Assembly (NCBI GenBank): GCA_036365455.1
Contig: JAWQUS010000032.1
Coordinates: 18,980,001-19,044,000 of the forward strand
Source of the DNA: Macrosoma leucophasiata
Lineage: Eukaryota > Arthropoda > Insecta > Lepidoptera > Hedylidae
Direction of reading: 5' to 3'
Length of the DNA: 64,000 nt
Position 1 is the first letter of the stretch, and each line of letters opens with the position of its first letter. This document shows positions 32,301-37,428 of the stretch, piece after piece. A program made the translations under genes and the position numbers. The notes under the pieces are model-generated. The model was not told where the DNA came from and searched no databases. It saw only the letters and a list, made by a program, of their open reading frames with translations.

Positions 32301-33943
32301 GCTTATGATACTATAAGAGGATAACACGAAATCCATATTCTTAGTTGTATTTTGACAGTGACTCCTGTGAGGTAATTGTATGGATTATCATTTAAATAAT
32401 TCACCAAGTCTTGAAGATCCATTTTCATAGAAAAATAAGGTATTTAATTATATTTCCAGACAGTTTTGACACGAAAAACTTATTGAGCGCAAGAATATCG
32501 CGTAAATGTAAATACTCCTGGAAACTTCAAGGTAGGTCGTGAGGTACCTTGGAGTTTGACAATTGCTTTCCTACCTCAAACGGAGGCAGAAAGTCGAGTT
32601 GACGTTATAAGTTACAACTAAGAATACCAATTCCATTGGGTCAAGGTCGAGATTACGACTTAAAATATCGGTGTAAGATTAGTAACAGAGGACCTGGGGC
32701 CTAGGATAGGCGTTCGCGACAAGTCCCGCGAGCCTGACTCGTGGGGAGATCGAGTAGGCTGGGCTAAATAGGTGCCTCAGTGAGCACGAATGGATGCACT
32801 CAATTCACTCACTCTTGCGCATACACTTGTGCCCAGTATTATCACCTACACAGTTGTCTGCTTACCGTTGTATTGATCCGAAATTAGGTAAGGAGCTGGA
32901 GGATATATTTTTGTCTTCCTGACCGATTCATCACATTCAGTATCAGGGGTAGTCTTAGGGTAAGGGTCCAGGATCCATTTTTTATTCTCTTATCAATCTT
33001 TATACATAACGTGTTGTCAAATGTACCCAATCCACAGCGCCGTGGCGGACGTGGTTCTCCAGCGGCGGCACGGTGCTGGCGCGCCTGTCGTTCGGCGCGC
33101 TGCTGCTGCACCTGCCCCTCAACATGGCGCTCATCGCGTCTAGACATGCACCGACACAAATCAACCACTCCATTGCCGTACGTAACCTCCACACTCCATA
33201 CGAATTTGGAAGAATAAGGGAGTTTTCGCGAGGTAATCTCACTCGAACACCCGCCGTTTTAGGAAAAGGACCGAAGGTGATGTGAAGCTCATCCTCGTAG
33301 AATCCTTCGGTATTCAGACTTTACAGATCGATCAGACAGACCGCCACCAAAGAATTCTACGGCACCCTAGAGGACTAGATTTTCTAGCTTCGAGGAGCTC
33401 AGATCCACGGTTATAAAGCGGCTGTCGATCGGTGTGCTTTTGCAGCACCTGGCCATCGACAAGGCGCTCATCGCTTCTAGGCTGGGTGCATGGCTAGAAG
33501 CGATGAGCGCCTCGTTCCATACGAATCGACAAGATGAATAGGGAAAGCCAGAACTCTGCAGACCTCTATCGCGGCTCAATCTCGTTTCGACACCCGCCCT
33601 CGAGGGGAATAGACGGTGGTTTATGTGAAACATCTACCTCGAGACACCTCCGGGGTTCCCGCTCGTCCGCCAACATCGGTATGCTATAGGCTTCAGTATT
33701 CACCGCTCCACGAGGACACCGGCTCGACAACGTACACGTGGCATCTACATGAAGTTCCCCTTCTAAATGTTTTTGCAGATATTCGAGTGGTTCGGCGTGG
33801 CGGCGATATCGTACGCGGCGGCCGTCCCGCTGGCGCTGCTGGTGGAGCTGCCGGCGCAGCGCCTGCTCCGCCACCTGCGCGCCGCCTGCGCACCCTCGCG
33901 CGCTCACACACGCGGCCCGCGGGAACATAAGACTGACATGTGA
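8235..33943 (+). CDS. Nose resistant to fluoxetine (NRF-6)-like membrane acyltransferase, 11 exons, 5' partial
   Basis: Eleven exons (8235-8371, 18241-18347, 18541-18746, 24887-25080, 25666-25832, 26286-26471, 27440-27616, 28004-28154, 31632-31815, 33038-33177, 33779-33943) join in perfect phase into 604 residues ending in TGA. Exons 1-3 encode the Cys-rich NRF domain (MPELFQLDEYPGC, NFNHTRLHRGLCL, YQLDYC). Exons 3-11 encode the multi-pass acyltransferase-3 domain, with LDGLRVFAMMCVIVEH around residue 197, the histidine conserved in the family, then CRTKWWTHLLFLNN and CLIQTWYLAVDMQLY. In C. elegans NRF-6 acts in gut membranes in lipid and drug transport; insect paralogues are numerous and mostly unstudied. 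An upstream exon with signal peptide must exist, because exon 1 starts inside a codon, but none was found in 1-8234. Introns are heavily invaded, and exons 3, 8 and 10 each have a decayed copy downstream. Confidence 0.93.
8618..8965 (+). repeat. 5S-rRNA-like SINE
   Basis: The head CTCGGTTAAGCACTACGGGC and GTGTGATGGGTGACCGCTAG resembles the internal promoter part of 5S rRNA (GTTAAGCA, GATGGGTGACCGC). A body with GATTCGGAGGGCACGTTAAG follows, and a tail with GAGACTCGTTCCCAGCAGTG, shared with LINE tails. This fits a SINE3-type element using a 5S promoter. It lies in NRF-like intron 1. The 5S link rests on my reading of short motifs. Confidence 0.55.
9370..9535 (+). repeat. SINE-A 3' part
   Basis: Has the blocks CTCAGAGGTGGCAACGCA, TCTGCATTTTGACCTTTGG and TATAGGCTGCAATTATGACT and ends with an A-run. 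NRF-like intron 1. Confidence 0.65.
9700..9790. promoter_or_regulatory. CpG-dense segment with NRF1/Ewg-type palindrome
   Basis: About 90 bases of GC-rich, CpG-dense DNA in an AT-rich intron. It contains the perfect 12-base palindrome TGCGCATGCGCA (9733-9744), which is the NRF1/Erect-wing consensus, and CCGCCATATTGG just upstream, which resembles a YY1/Pleiohomeotic site. No TATA box or exon was recognised next to it. A promoter or enhancer role is inference. Confidence 0.35.
10012..10312 (-). repeat. SINE-A, full length, minus orientation
   Basis: Near-complete copy. A long T-run at 10012-10032 is the reversed A-tail, followed by the reversed blocks GCAGTTCACATTGATGTTAA and ATTTAGCGGCAAGTATATTA, ending at CTACCACCAGTAAA, the 5' end of the element. 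Useful as a family reference with 17857, 36771 and 40008. Confidence 0.8.
10372..10505 (+). repeat. SINE-C (tRNA-headed), partial
   Basis: GGGTCGCGGGTTCGATCCCC is a tRNA T-arm with a perfect B box (GGTTCGATCCC), followed by the family body TTTGTATGGCCTACAGATG and CAACGGCACCCACAACACAG. The same body follows a longer tRNA-like head at 59628-59790. Confidence 0.6.
10614..10917 (+). repeat. SINE-B (tRNA-headed), decayed
   Basis: Same block order as the complete copy at 15230-15545: tRNA-like head GTAGCAGGCCACTAATACCA, then GGAAATATCCCAGTACCTCG, then CAAAACGTAACCGGTG, ending in GGCGTGAAGTTACGTT. The B box is mutated (GCGATCGATGCCC), so it should be transcriptionally weak. Confidence 0.6.
11413..11825. 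mobile_element. Foldback MITE with about 105-bp inverted repeats and a SINE fragment inside
   Basis: 11413-11514 (AAGAAAAACCGACTTCAAAA and onward) is close to the reverse complement of 11718-11825. The loop contains the 3' part of SINE-B (11577-11678). TTAA borders or overlaps both ends (CTTAAATAAG and TTCTTAACG), which may be a TTAA target site. Non-autonomous; no transposase. NRF-like intron 1. Confidence 0.7.
12180..12331. repeat. Degenerate dispersed repeat flanking the mariner
   Basis: Contains AAACTGATGGGCCTATCTGA, AATCGGTCCAGACATCTCGG and a run of TACATACATAAAAAAA, a pattern common in lepidopteran dispersed repeats with Helitron-like context. The mariner entered its A-rich end. Family identity uncertain. 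Confidence 0.35.
12409..13434 (-). pseudogene. Mariner transposase, open but start codon reads GTG
   Basis: An uninterrupted 341-codon frame, normal length for mariner. It has an N-terminal paired helix-turn-helix region, the linker RSGRP (62-66), the WVPHEL signature (116-121) and the DD34D triad: D153 in TGDEKW, D245 in HHDNARPHTS and D280 in YSPDLAPSDFHLF, with 34 residues between the last two. The codon where the family starts reads GTG, and the next in-frame ATG is codon 71, so the protein is probably not made. The 5' UTR is also interrupted by a LINE. The remaining coding integrity suggests fairly recent activity. Confidence 0.85.
13497..14690 (-). mobile_element. LINE 3' end with RNase H domain, inserted in mariner
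   Basis: Minus-strand frame 14687-13755 (stop near 13755). Its first dozen codons are mariner sequence; the rest is a LINE RNase H domain with all four expected acidic residues (CMYTDASK, FSGEAIAIYEA, FTDSLSVLQ, GNETVDQ), then a Cys/His-containing tail (CSIICRLRLGH, CECGLDEGSVDH). RT and endonuclease are missing, so it is 5'-truncated. The 3' tail is the short repeat (TTCTA)n at about 13497-13520, typical of LINEs that end in microsatellites. It may belong to the same broad group as the ORF1/endonuclease piece at 3505-4862, though they share no overlapping segment to test that. Confidence 0.8.
15230..15545 (+). repeat. SINE-B, complete, with intact Pol III B box
   Basis: The tRNA-derived head GCCTCGGTAGCCTCGTGGTA and GGTCCTGGGTTCGATTCCCA contains a perfect B box (GGTTCGATTCC). 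The body TCTATTGGGATTTTTCC and GTGCCCGGAGATGTCAATAG and the 3' end GGGATTACAGGCGTGAAGTT follow. Best copy of this family in the window; degenerate copies lie at 1540, 10614, 16007 and 46347. Confidence 0.75.
15546..17856. other. Intron stretch with sparse repeats
   Basis: NRF-like intron 1. Contains a GA microsatellite at about 15617-15630, a decayed SINE-B piece at 16007-16170 and an ACAG microsatellite near 16987. No exon was recognised, and 16170-17850 shows no assignable element otherwise. Confidence 0.45.
17857..18152 (-). repeat. SINE-A, full length, minus orientation
   Basis: Starts with a short T-run and GAAAGTGGCAAACA and runs through ATTTAGCGGCAAGTATATTA to CTACCACCAGTAAAAA. It ends only about 90 bases before the NRF-like exon 2 acceptor region. 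Confidence 0.75.
18241..18347 (+). CDS. NRF-like exon 2 (NRF domain)
   Basis: Acceptor ATTGTTGCAG, donor GTACGT. Encodes RWSANWVNNFNHTRLHRG and LCLTRSC, the conserved NF-HT-L-RG-C core of the NRF domain. Phase 0 in, phase 2 out. Confidence 0.92.
18541..18746 (+). CDS. NRF-like exon 3 (end of NRF domain, first membrane segment)
   Basis: Acceptor TTCTTATACAG, donor GTAAGT. Encodes LTARLYQLDYCAHSP, the C-terminal NRF-domain cysteine, then AFAAMLATLLALTALSTAL, a hydrophobic stretch that begins the acyltransferase-3 domain. Phase 2 in, phase 1 out. Confidence 0.92.
18946..19250 (+). pseudogene. Degenerate tandem copy of NRF-like exon 3
   Basis: CAGCTGAACTGCGG, CCGCCTGAGCAGCCGC, GCTCGCTCTCACTGTGCTAT, CTACAGCGCTGGATCTAACG and a donor-like AAAAGGGTTAGTTTTATAC follow exon 3 (18595-18760) in the same order, about 310-350 bases downstream. 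About 40 bases of the exon are deleted and a TAG interrupts the frame. Weaker similarity continues into the intron (GGCTCGT then CCTAACGTC against GGCTCGTTC then CCTGACGTC), so the duplicated unit included intron. Not a usable exon. Confidence 0.8.
19440..19625 (+). repeat. SINE-A, 3' half
   Basis: Blocks CCTCAGGGGTAGCAAGTGG, GTGTAGATGTCTATAGGCTG and CAATGTGAACTGCATACTTC. NRF-like intron 3. Confidence 0.6.
19626..20194. other. Intron stretch, no feature seen
   Basis: AT-rich. Apart from a short SINE-A piece (ACCTAATCTACTTGCC and AATGGTAGTGTTGTGTTCCGG, about 20148-20190), nothing was recognised. Confidence 0.4.
20195..20720. repeat. Dispersed repeat, copy 2 (partner at 945-1530)
   Basis: Shares GTAGGGTTCCGTTGAAG, AAGCCAACTTAAGTGTGATA, TATGTAGCTACTATTGCCG, TTCTACCACTTTGTCG and GGACGGACAGACAGACAGAC with 945-1530. 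The far end (the GAACCCTAA block) is missing here. 20720-21715, to its right, holds no recognised feature. Confidence 0.55.
21717..21962 (+). repeat. SINE-A, nearly complete
   Basis: Begins in the GCACCACCGCATAACC block, continues through AAATGGTAGTGTTCAGTACT and TATAGGCTACAGACATCACT, and ends TTACATATAAAAAG. NRF-like intron 3. Confidence 0.7.
22098..22161. repeat. 16-bp tandem repeat, four copies
   Basis: Unit CCTGCACTGGCTTCAC; the first three copies are identical and the fourth has one change (CACAGG). Near-perfect identity implies recent expansion. NRF-like intron 3. Confidence 0.85.
22165..22345. repeat. Dispersed repeat pair member (other copy 23025-23175)
   Basis: CGCAGGACCGG, then GAACTCGCCTTGAGTGTATA and GCGTTCCCCAAACCC, correspond to CGCAGGACCGG, AAGCTCTCCTTGAGTGTGGA and TTTCCCCAAACGCGG at 23025-23175. 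This block is common in lepidopteran introns; type not determined. Confidence 0.45.
22420..22590. repeat. MITE, decayed copy of the 59941-60161 family
   Basis: ACAGTATCC, GAAATATTGCGAATCGACCT, TTAGGAAGGACATTTCAGCT, GAGCGTTATCTCTTTCGCAC and GTGCTTACGTAGGTAGTGTG line up in order with 59936-60100. The right-hand inverted repeat is not visible in this copy. Confidence 0.6.
23025..23175. repeat. Dispersed repeat pair member (other copy 22165-22345)
   Basis: See the partner copy. This one carries GCCGTTGGAGAGCTCGGTGA and the GCCACATATAGGGGCGAAAG end. Confidence 0.45.
23340..23560. repeat. Helitron-like dispersed repeat
   Basis: Contains CGACTTCGCGCGGGTACAAT, GTAAGTTGGATCAAACTGCA, GGTTAAGTAGTTTAGGAGTC and CCATCGCGGACAAACA, blocks found in many lepidopteran non-autonomous Helitron relatives. 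No clear TC start or CTRR end in this copy. Confidence 0.4.
23940..24240 (-). repeat. SINE-A, minus orientation, degenerate
   Basis: GTCATGAAGAGGCAAAGAAG, GCAGTTCACATT-like and AGGGCCATACATAGCCGTCT blocks in the order expected for a reversed copy. NRF-like intron 3. Confidence 0.6.
24537..24650 (-). repeat. SINE-D (tRNA-headed), minus orientation
   Basis: Reverse strand reads GTGCTTCAATTGGAGGAGCG, GGCTGGACCGGATTCCC and GTCGCGGGTTCAAGCCCCGA, a tRNA-like D arm, anticodon-arm remnant and T arm with a B box. The anticodon loop is too long for a functional tRNA. Sister copy at 57592-57755. Confidence 0.6.
24887..25080 (+). CDS. NRF-like exon 4 (acyltransferase-3 signature)
   Basis: Acceptor AACTCAG, donor GTACGA. 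Encodes LSSLDGLRVFAMMCVIVEHV, the first signature of acyltransferase-3 proteins, with the conserved His at about residue 197 of the assembled protein. Phase 1 in, phase 0 out. Confidence 0.95.
25666..25832 (+). CDS. NRF-like exon 5 (membrane segment)
   Basis: Acceptor TTGGCTCAG, donor GTAAAC. Encodes a transmembrane stretch (LVVQIFFIMSTFLLAHKLLL) and a cytosolic-type linker. Phase 0 in, phase 2 out. Confidence 0.93.
26286..26471 (+). CDS. NRF-like exon 6 (CxxxWW motif)
   Basis: Acceptor TTCCACAG, donor GTGAGT. Encodes VCRTKWWTHLLFLNNII and KCLIQTW, matching the C..KWW..LL..NN....C...TW signature of insect NRF-6-like proteins. Phase 2 in, phase 2 out. Confidence 0.95.
26475..27430. other. Intron 6, no gene; ATCGAT-rich patch and short tandem repeat
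   Basis: Holds palindromic ATCGAT/TTCGAA clusters near 26875-26925, a short minus-strand SINE-A piece at about 27060-27120, and imperfect copies of TACTGTATATAACGTATA at 27370-27425, directly before the exon 7 acceptor. No other feature seen. Confidence 0.4.
27440..27616 (+). CDS. NRF-like exon 7 (two membrane segments)
   Basis: Acceptor AATATGTCAG, donor GTGAGT. Continues the TWYL.VDMQ motif (YLAVDMQLYICALALTLAL), then a second hydrophobic stretch LGSLFLLATFGLMAYAYAW. Phase 2 in, phase 2 out. Confidence 0.94.
28004..28154 (+). CDS. NRF-like exon 8 (loop and membrane segment)
   Basis: Acceptor TTTATGCAG, donor GTGAGT. Very GC-rich; encodes FNALYQSAGGNAAGALAGLL and a His/Arg-rich loop. Phase 2 in, phase 0 out. 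A decayed repeat of its 3' half follows. Confidence 0.9.
28191..28410 (+). pseudogene. Degenerate tandem copy of the exon 8 3' half and its donor region
   Basis: CTGCGCCAGTCGG, ACCGGCTCGTTGCTAACTCG, AAACCACGCGCC and GTGAGCAGTTTTAAA line up with the exon 8 CTGTACCAGTCGG, GCCGGCCTGCTGCTGGCGCA, CACCACGCGCTG and GTGAGTAGGCTTAAA, period about 126-144. A further echo of the post-donor intron (AAAGAACAAACCGTACCTG) occurs as AAAGAACAAACGGTACAGC at about 28387. More diverged than the exon 3 and exon 10 relics, so less certain. Confidence 0.55.
28660..28835 (-). repeat. SINE-A, 5' half, minus orientation
   Basis: GCCTAGCGGCAAGTAGATTA and GAACTCTACCACCATT, the reversed 5' end of the element, preceded by a decayed middle. 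NRF-like intron 8. Confidence 0.55.
29103..29275 (-). repeat. SINE-A, 3' half, minus orientation
   Basis: TTTTTTATAAGAAAGTGCCAA, then GATGACTGCAGCCTATAGAC and GGTCTAAATGCAGATGCGTT. It abuts the opposite-orientation copy at 29276, making a head-to-head pair. Confidence 0.65.
29276..29540 (+). repeat. SINE-A, nearly complete, plus orientation
   Basis: CGGGCGTAGGCACCACCGCA, GTGTTCAGCATTATCGTGTT and CAATGTGAACTGTATGAATG, ending in an A-run near 29532. Confidence 0.65.
30095..30370 (+). repeat. SINE-A, plus orientation
   Basis: AGAGCGTAAGCACCACCGCA, CACCAAATGCTAGTGTTCGG, TCTGCATTTTGACCTCTGAT and a shortened 3' end. A shorter relative follows at about 30885-30975. The rest of intron 8 between 30370 and 30880 holds nothing assignable. 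Confidence 0.6.
30982..31274. mobile_element. MITE with about 52-bp TIRs and an 8-bp target duplication
   Basis: Ends are CATAGAGCAACACCGGAGGG at 30982 and its inverted counterpart to 31274. The right arm (31223-31274) is complete; the left arm has lost about 20 internal bases. Both sides are flanked by CCCCGTAA (30974-30981 and 31275-31282), an exact 8-bp duplication of SINE-A sequence, so this is a clean insertion into a SINE. Eight-base duplications are typical of hAT and P-type elements. Relatives are at 35796-36303. Confidence 0.85.
31290..31580 (-). repeat. SINE-A, minus orientation
   Basis: CAAATAGTGGCAAACATGTT, GATGACTGCAGCCTATAGAC, CGATAGTGCTGAACACTGCC and CTCTACCATCAGC. It ends about 50 bases before the exon 9 acceptor. 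Confidence 0.65.
31632..31815 (+). CDS. NRF-like exon 9 (membrane segments)
   Basis: Acceptor CACCGACAG, donor GTAAGT. Encodes WFRWASVLGAPLAAWWAA and ALERPVFATAVCVALLGAMN, which fits the family pattern R(P).(W/F)....... before the last helices. Phase 0 in, phase 1 out. Confidence 0.92.
31841..32075 (-). repeat. Helitron-like 3' end, minus orientation
   Basis: The reverse strand reads GAAGTCGCGGGTAAAAACTAG and stops at CTAG (31841-31844), the CTRR-type terminus of Helitrons, only 26 bases after exon 9. The internal part towards 32075 is degenerate; a minus-strand SINE-A piece follows at about 32080-32215. Confidence 0.45.
32220..33037. other. Intron 9 remainder, no feature seen
   Basis: No exon, repeat family or notable structure recognised, apart from the polypyrimidine and AG acceptor context immediately before exon 10. 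Confidence 0.4.
33038..33177 (+). CDS. NRF-like exon 10 (penultimate membrane segment)
   Basis: Acceptor AATCCACAG, donor GTACGT. Encodes VLARLSFGALLLHLPLNMAL then IASRHAPTQ, equivalent to the (L)SR.S...YL.H....N segment of acyltransferase-3 proteins. Phase 1 in, phase 0 out. Confidence 0.92.
33399..33660 (+). pseudogene. Tandem copy of NRF-like exon 10, frame still open
   Basis: CTGTCGATCGGTGTGCTTTT, GCAGCACCTGGCC and GGCGCTCATCGCTTCTAG match exon 10 in order, 337 bases downstream. Downstream intron blocks are duplicated too (CGACACCCGCCCTCGAGGGG against CGAACACCCGCCGTTTTAGG). In the homologous frame 33371-33538 has no stop and gives RLSIGVLLQHL then ALIASR against RLSFGALLLHL and ALIASR. 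No acceptor in the right phase and no good donor are visible, so it is called a pseudo-exon, but an alternative exon is not excluded. Confidence 0.75.
33779..33943 (+). CDS. NRF-like exon 11 (C-terminus, stop)
   Basis: Acceptor TTTTTGCAG. Encodes FEWFGVAAISYAAAVPLALL, the last membrane helix, then VELPAQRLLRHL (the (E).P...LEK-like end of the family) and a basic tail ending HKTDM and TGA at 33941-33943. Confidence 0.93.
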   Translation: MFEWFGVAAISYAAAVPLALLVELPAQRLLRHLRAACAPSRAHTRGPREHKTDM

Positions 33944-34351
33944 TCGATAAGTCCTCAACGTCTTCAGAATGAGGAGATTTCGCAATACGAGAACGATATA
34001 AGTATATAAGTTAGGGTTTCGACGAGACGAATTGTACCGATGTATCGATCTTTGCGCGAGGTCTTCTCGTAGAAGCATTTTAGAGCCGTTAATTACAGAT
34101 TCGATCGACGGTCGGCGCCCCACGACGGCACGGTATGGGTGTAGCGCGGGATCATATTTATTTTAACAAACCTGAACCTAGCATTCTTTTCTTAATGTAG
34201 AACAGCTACTTATACGTCTCGCGTGTTGCGGCGGCTCGCCGCAGTACCTTGGGAAATAACGCGGCGTATCCCAGTATCACGGGAAATTATGTGACGTCCC
34301 ACGGCATGCCGTGAAGTCGCAACATCATGCAAGACGTTTCGACGTATTCGT

Positions 34352-34357
34352 AATAAA
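34352..34357 (+). promoter_or_regulatory. Candidate poly(A) signal of the NRF-like gene
   Basis: AATAAA 409 bases after the stop codon, in otherwise unremarkable 3'-flanking DNA (33944-34690 holds no other feature). Plausible 3' UTR length; the cleavage site is not known. Confidence 0.5.
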
Positions 34358-34699
34358 GATATTATAATTTCAAAACTATAATAACTCATCGATATAAGGT
34401 CGAAAGTTACTTGGCCACGAATAAAATCCTGTACCGCGCCGCCGTGCCGCGCCGTCGATGAACACGTCTCTAGGAATTGCAGCTTACTGCAGTAAAAAAA
34501 CGTTCAAGGGGGAACGGTCGGAGGATAGAGCGTTAGCTCGAGAAAAACATTGCATTTGAATCTAAAACGAAATCCGAACCAAAACGACCGCGAGTATTTT
34601 CGTGTTAAAATGTGATTGAATCACAAAACATCAATAGATTATTGATATCCTTGGTTAACACCAAATTGTACCATTTGATTTTAATTAAATGGCTACAAA

Positions 34700-35450
34700 A
34701 TTAACTTTTTCGAAAAATATGGTCTCATGATGATAATGAGATGAACAGAGAACAAATGCAAGGGTAGTAGTAGATGATGCAGTGTTAGAACAGGTTGATG
34801 AAATTGTATATCTTGGATGTGCTTTTAGCAAGGATGGTAGGTACACCACTGACATAGAAAGAAGAGTGCTTGCTGGGAATTGCGTGAATGGAGCGTTGGG
34901 TAAGCTGCTAGAATCGAAACATCTCAGCCAGCGGGCTCGACTAGCCGTACATAATGCTGTACTTACTCCAACGCTTTTATATGGAAGCGAGAGCTGGGTA
35001 TGCAGGAAAGAGCATGAAAGTAAGTTGAACGCGGTCGAGATGAGATCTTTGCGCAAGATCTGCGGTGTATCACTCACCGATCGCGTTCGTAATGAAGATG
35101 TAAGAAAGAGACTTTGTGTGAATGATAGTATCGGTGTAAAAATGAAAAAAGGCATGCTCCGATGGTTCGGGCATATAGAAAGAATGTCGAATGAGCGAAT
35201 GACTAAACAGATATACAATGCGAATGTGGATGGTTGCAGAGGCCCAGGAAGACCAAGGCTGACCTACCATGACCAAATAGGTCGAGTTCTGTCTGATGGT
35301 GGGGTCAAAAGTCTTAGGAATCGGCGTGCATGTATGAAGAGAATGATGAAGGTAGACGAGGCACGAGAGGTTTGTCAGAACCGGGATGTCTGGCGCTCTA
35401 CACTCTCTGCCTACCCCGTTAGGGACCTGGCGTGAAGATACATGATGATA
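34700..35450 (+). mobile_element. RTE-like LINE, RT C-terminal end, 5'-truncated
   Basis: An open frame from about 34760 to 35435 encodes the C-terminal RT region of a non-LTR element: IVYLGCAFSKDGRYTTDIERR, LTPTLLYGSESWVCRKEHES, VEMRSLRKICGVS, MLRWFGHIERM and CRGPGRPRLTYHDQIGRVL. It ends in TACATGATGATAATATGG, a TGA-rich tail. It lacks the catalytic FADD-containing core. Tails of the same family occur at 2150-2375 and, reversed, at 63040-63215. The clade (RTE or relative) is a judgement from motif style. Confidence 0.75.
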
Positions 35451-35454
35451 ATAT

Positions 35455-35790
35455 GGAAAGCAAAAATGCCATGCATTGCAATGGCACATTATTAGCTATG
35501 AAAATTGAATAAATTGTACATTTTCTTTTTATAAATAAGTACCTACCTAAGGTATGGTGTATTTAGGAAACGGTGTAGCTTTAAATTACGGAAAATCCAT
35601 TTATATTGTCAGCTTATAGATTCTTGCCACAGGACTTGACTGAGAACTAATGGCGAGTACCTACTATATAGAGTAGGTATATACTACGAAACGCAAGTTC
35701 AAAACTATCCGCCTATTTTAAACTGGCAGTGACTTTTATTGAGCTTCATTTCTTCATCAATTCGTAAGTCCAACGACATGGTTCATTTGT
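35455..35790. other. Intergenic, no feature seen
   Basis: AT-rich spacer between the LINE tail and the TIR-element cluster; nothing recognised. Confidence 0.4.
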
Positions 35791-35795
35791 CGTGG

Positions 35796-36303
35796 TCATA
35801 GAACAACACGAGCCACCGACCGCGGCGGACCGGACGGGAGTAGCCATATGCAGGCTTTTCCCTCAGTCAAAATACAAGCACAACTGGCCCTACGCCTGTC
35901 GCCTAGATGTTTAAATGTATGCGTGAAATTGTTTATGTATGTTGTTAAAGTCAGTGTGAATTTCGTAGTAATAGACGATTTTTGTAGTGTGGGCATAGAG
36001 CAACACGGGCCACCGGCCGCGGCGGACCGGAGGGGAGTAGCCATAGCGTTTATTACCGATGCAAAAGTCTGTCATTTTTGACGGGGACAAATACGTGTAA
36101 CACACACACACACTACAAAAATCATCTATTACCTACTACGAAAGTCACACCTTGACTCTTAACAAAATACATAAACAATTTCACGCACACATTTAAACAT
36201 CCGGGCGATAAGAGTAGGTACACTTGTACTTTGACAGTGGGGAAAGCCTGCATATGACTACTCCCCTCTGGTCCGCCGCGGCCGGTGGCCCGTGTTGCTC
36301 TGG
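35796..36303. mobile_element. Composite of two copies of the 52-bp-TIR MITE
   Basis: A partial copy (left arm CATAGAACAACACGAGCC at about 35797, interior to 35990) is followed by a complete copy in the opposite orientation: arms at 35996-36047 (CATAGAGCAACACGGGCCAC) and 36252-36301. The inner sequences (TAGATGTTTAAATGTATGCG, CGTAGTAATAGACGATTTTT) match 30982-31274. The full copy may have inserted into the first one. No matching target duplication is visible, unlike the 30982 copy. Confidence 0.7.
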
Positions 36304-36309
36304 TTGCAT

Positions 36310-36770
36310 GGTCGTGGGTATAGAAATGTATAAATGCCGTACCCAACCATGTCGGGATGCTCTACCTGAATATTGATCTAATCTAAAATAAGGCCCAGAG
36401 AAAAATTATAACCTTACGTTTCAAAGTATATTTCGGTAACACACAATTTCATAAAAATTGATGACCTTCATAGCACGTTCAGTAACCAGGATGCCCGCTA
36501 GACTGAGGGCACTCAGTTTTAGGACTACGTCAATTTATGTTGTGATTGTAAGTATTACTGGTGCAGAGAAACGAATTATTTAATGCTACAAAGTTATATG
36601 AGTAAACTAAGGTTTGGTGATATTTAATTAACATAGTACGATTAAATGTGTAAATACGAATGACCTCTTTCATTTGGGTGGGCATTTTCCCATTTAAACA
36701 CCTATGACCGTAGTAATTAAGCAAAATTCTTTAAATTTTCAATTGCTGTATCTATCTCTAAGCAGAGGCA
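36310..36770. other. Intergenic, no feature seen
   Basis: AT-rich spacer between the TIR-element cluster and a SINE-A copy; no exon or repeat family recognised. Confidence 0.4.
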
Positions 36771-37072
36771 AAAATTTTTTTTCTTTTTTTTATGTAATAA
36801 AAGTGGCAAACAAGCGTGCAGTTCACATTGATGTTAAGTGATGTCTGCAGCTTATAGACACTTACACAATGACCAGAGGTCAAAATGCAGATGCGCTGCC
36901 ACTCCTGAGGCATTAGGCGTTATGCCTCTGTACCGGAAATTACAGAGCCCTACATTACCACATGACCGGAACACGATAGTGCTGAACACTACCATTTAGC
37001 GGCAAGTATATTAGGTAATGCGGTGGTGCCTACACCCGCGAGCTCCGTCACTGGAGCTCTACCACCAGTAAA
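36771..37072 (-). repeat. SINE-A, full length, minus orientation
   Basis: T-run, ATGTAATAAAAGTGGCAAAC, GCAGTTCACATTGATGTTAA, ATTTAGCGGCAAGTATATTA and TCTACCACCAGTAAAA. Very close to the 10012 copy, so a relatively young pair. Confidence 0.8.
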
Positions 37073-37189
37073 AACCACCATCTTAGGTCTTGAGAGTGCA
37101 AATTTATCCAGTCAGTCAACCGAATAATGACGGAGCAGCAGCGTCGCGCTATAAAACTACCGCCGCTGCGATCGCCGATCCACCTGCCC

Positions 37190-37310
37190 AGCTTGGCGAT
37201 TATGGCATATTTTCTCCTACGCACATCACTGTTGTGGGCGTGTTTGGGGAAGGCTTTGTCCAGCAGTGAACGTCTTTCAGCCGAAGTGATGATGGTAATG
37301 ATAATATTAT
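37190..37310 (-). repeat. RTE-type LINE tail fragment
   Basis: Reverse strand carries GACGTTCACTGCTGGACAAA then GCCTTCCCCAAACACG, the widespread lepidopteran RTE tail (CACTGCTGGACATAGGCC style). Similar pieces at 54970-55090 and 62655-62760. Confidence 0.55.
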
Positions 37311-37428
37311 TTAGAGCTTGCAACATAAATTACATGCCTAGGGAGGTGTACATAAATCTACTCACAGAAACATTTGAATCAAGGCACTGCAATATGAAAA
37401 AGTAAAATACTGCTATAATTTCAATGTG

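Noticed and set aside
33616..34123. Long minus-strand frame opposite NRF-like exon 11
   Set aside because: Antisense shadow of a GC-rich exon and flanks; the plus-strand exon completes a conserved family in phase.
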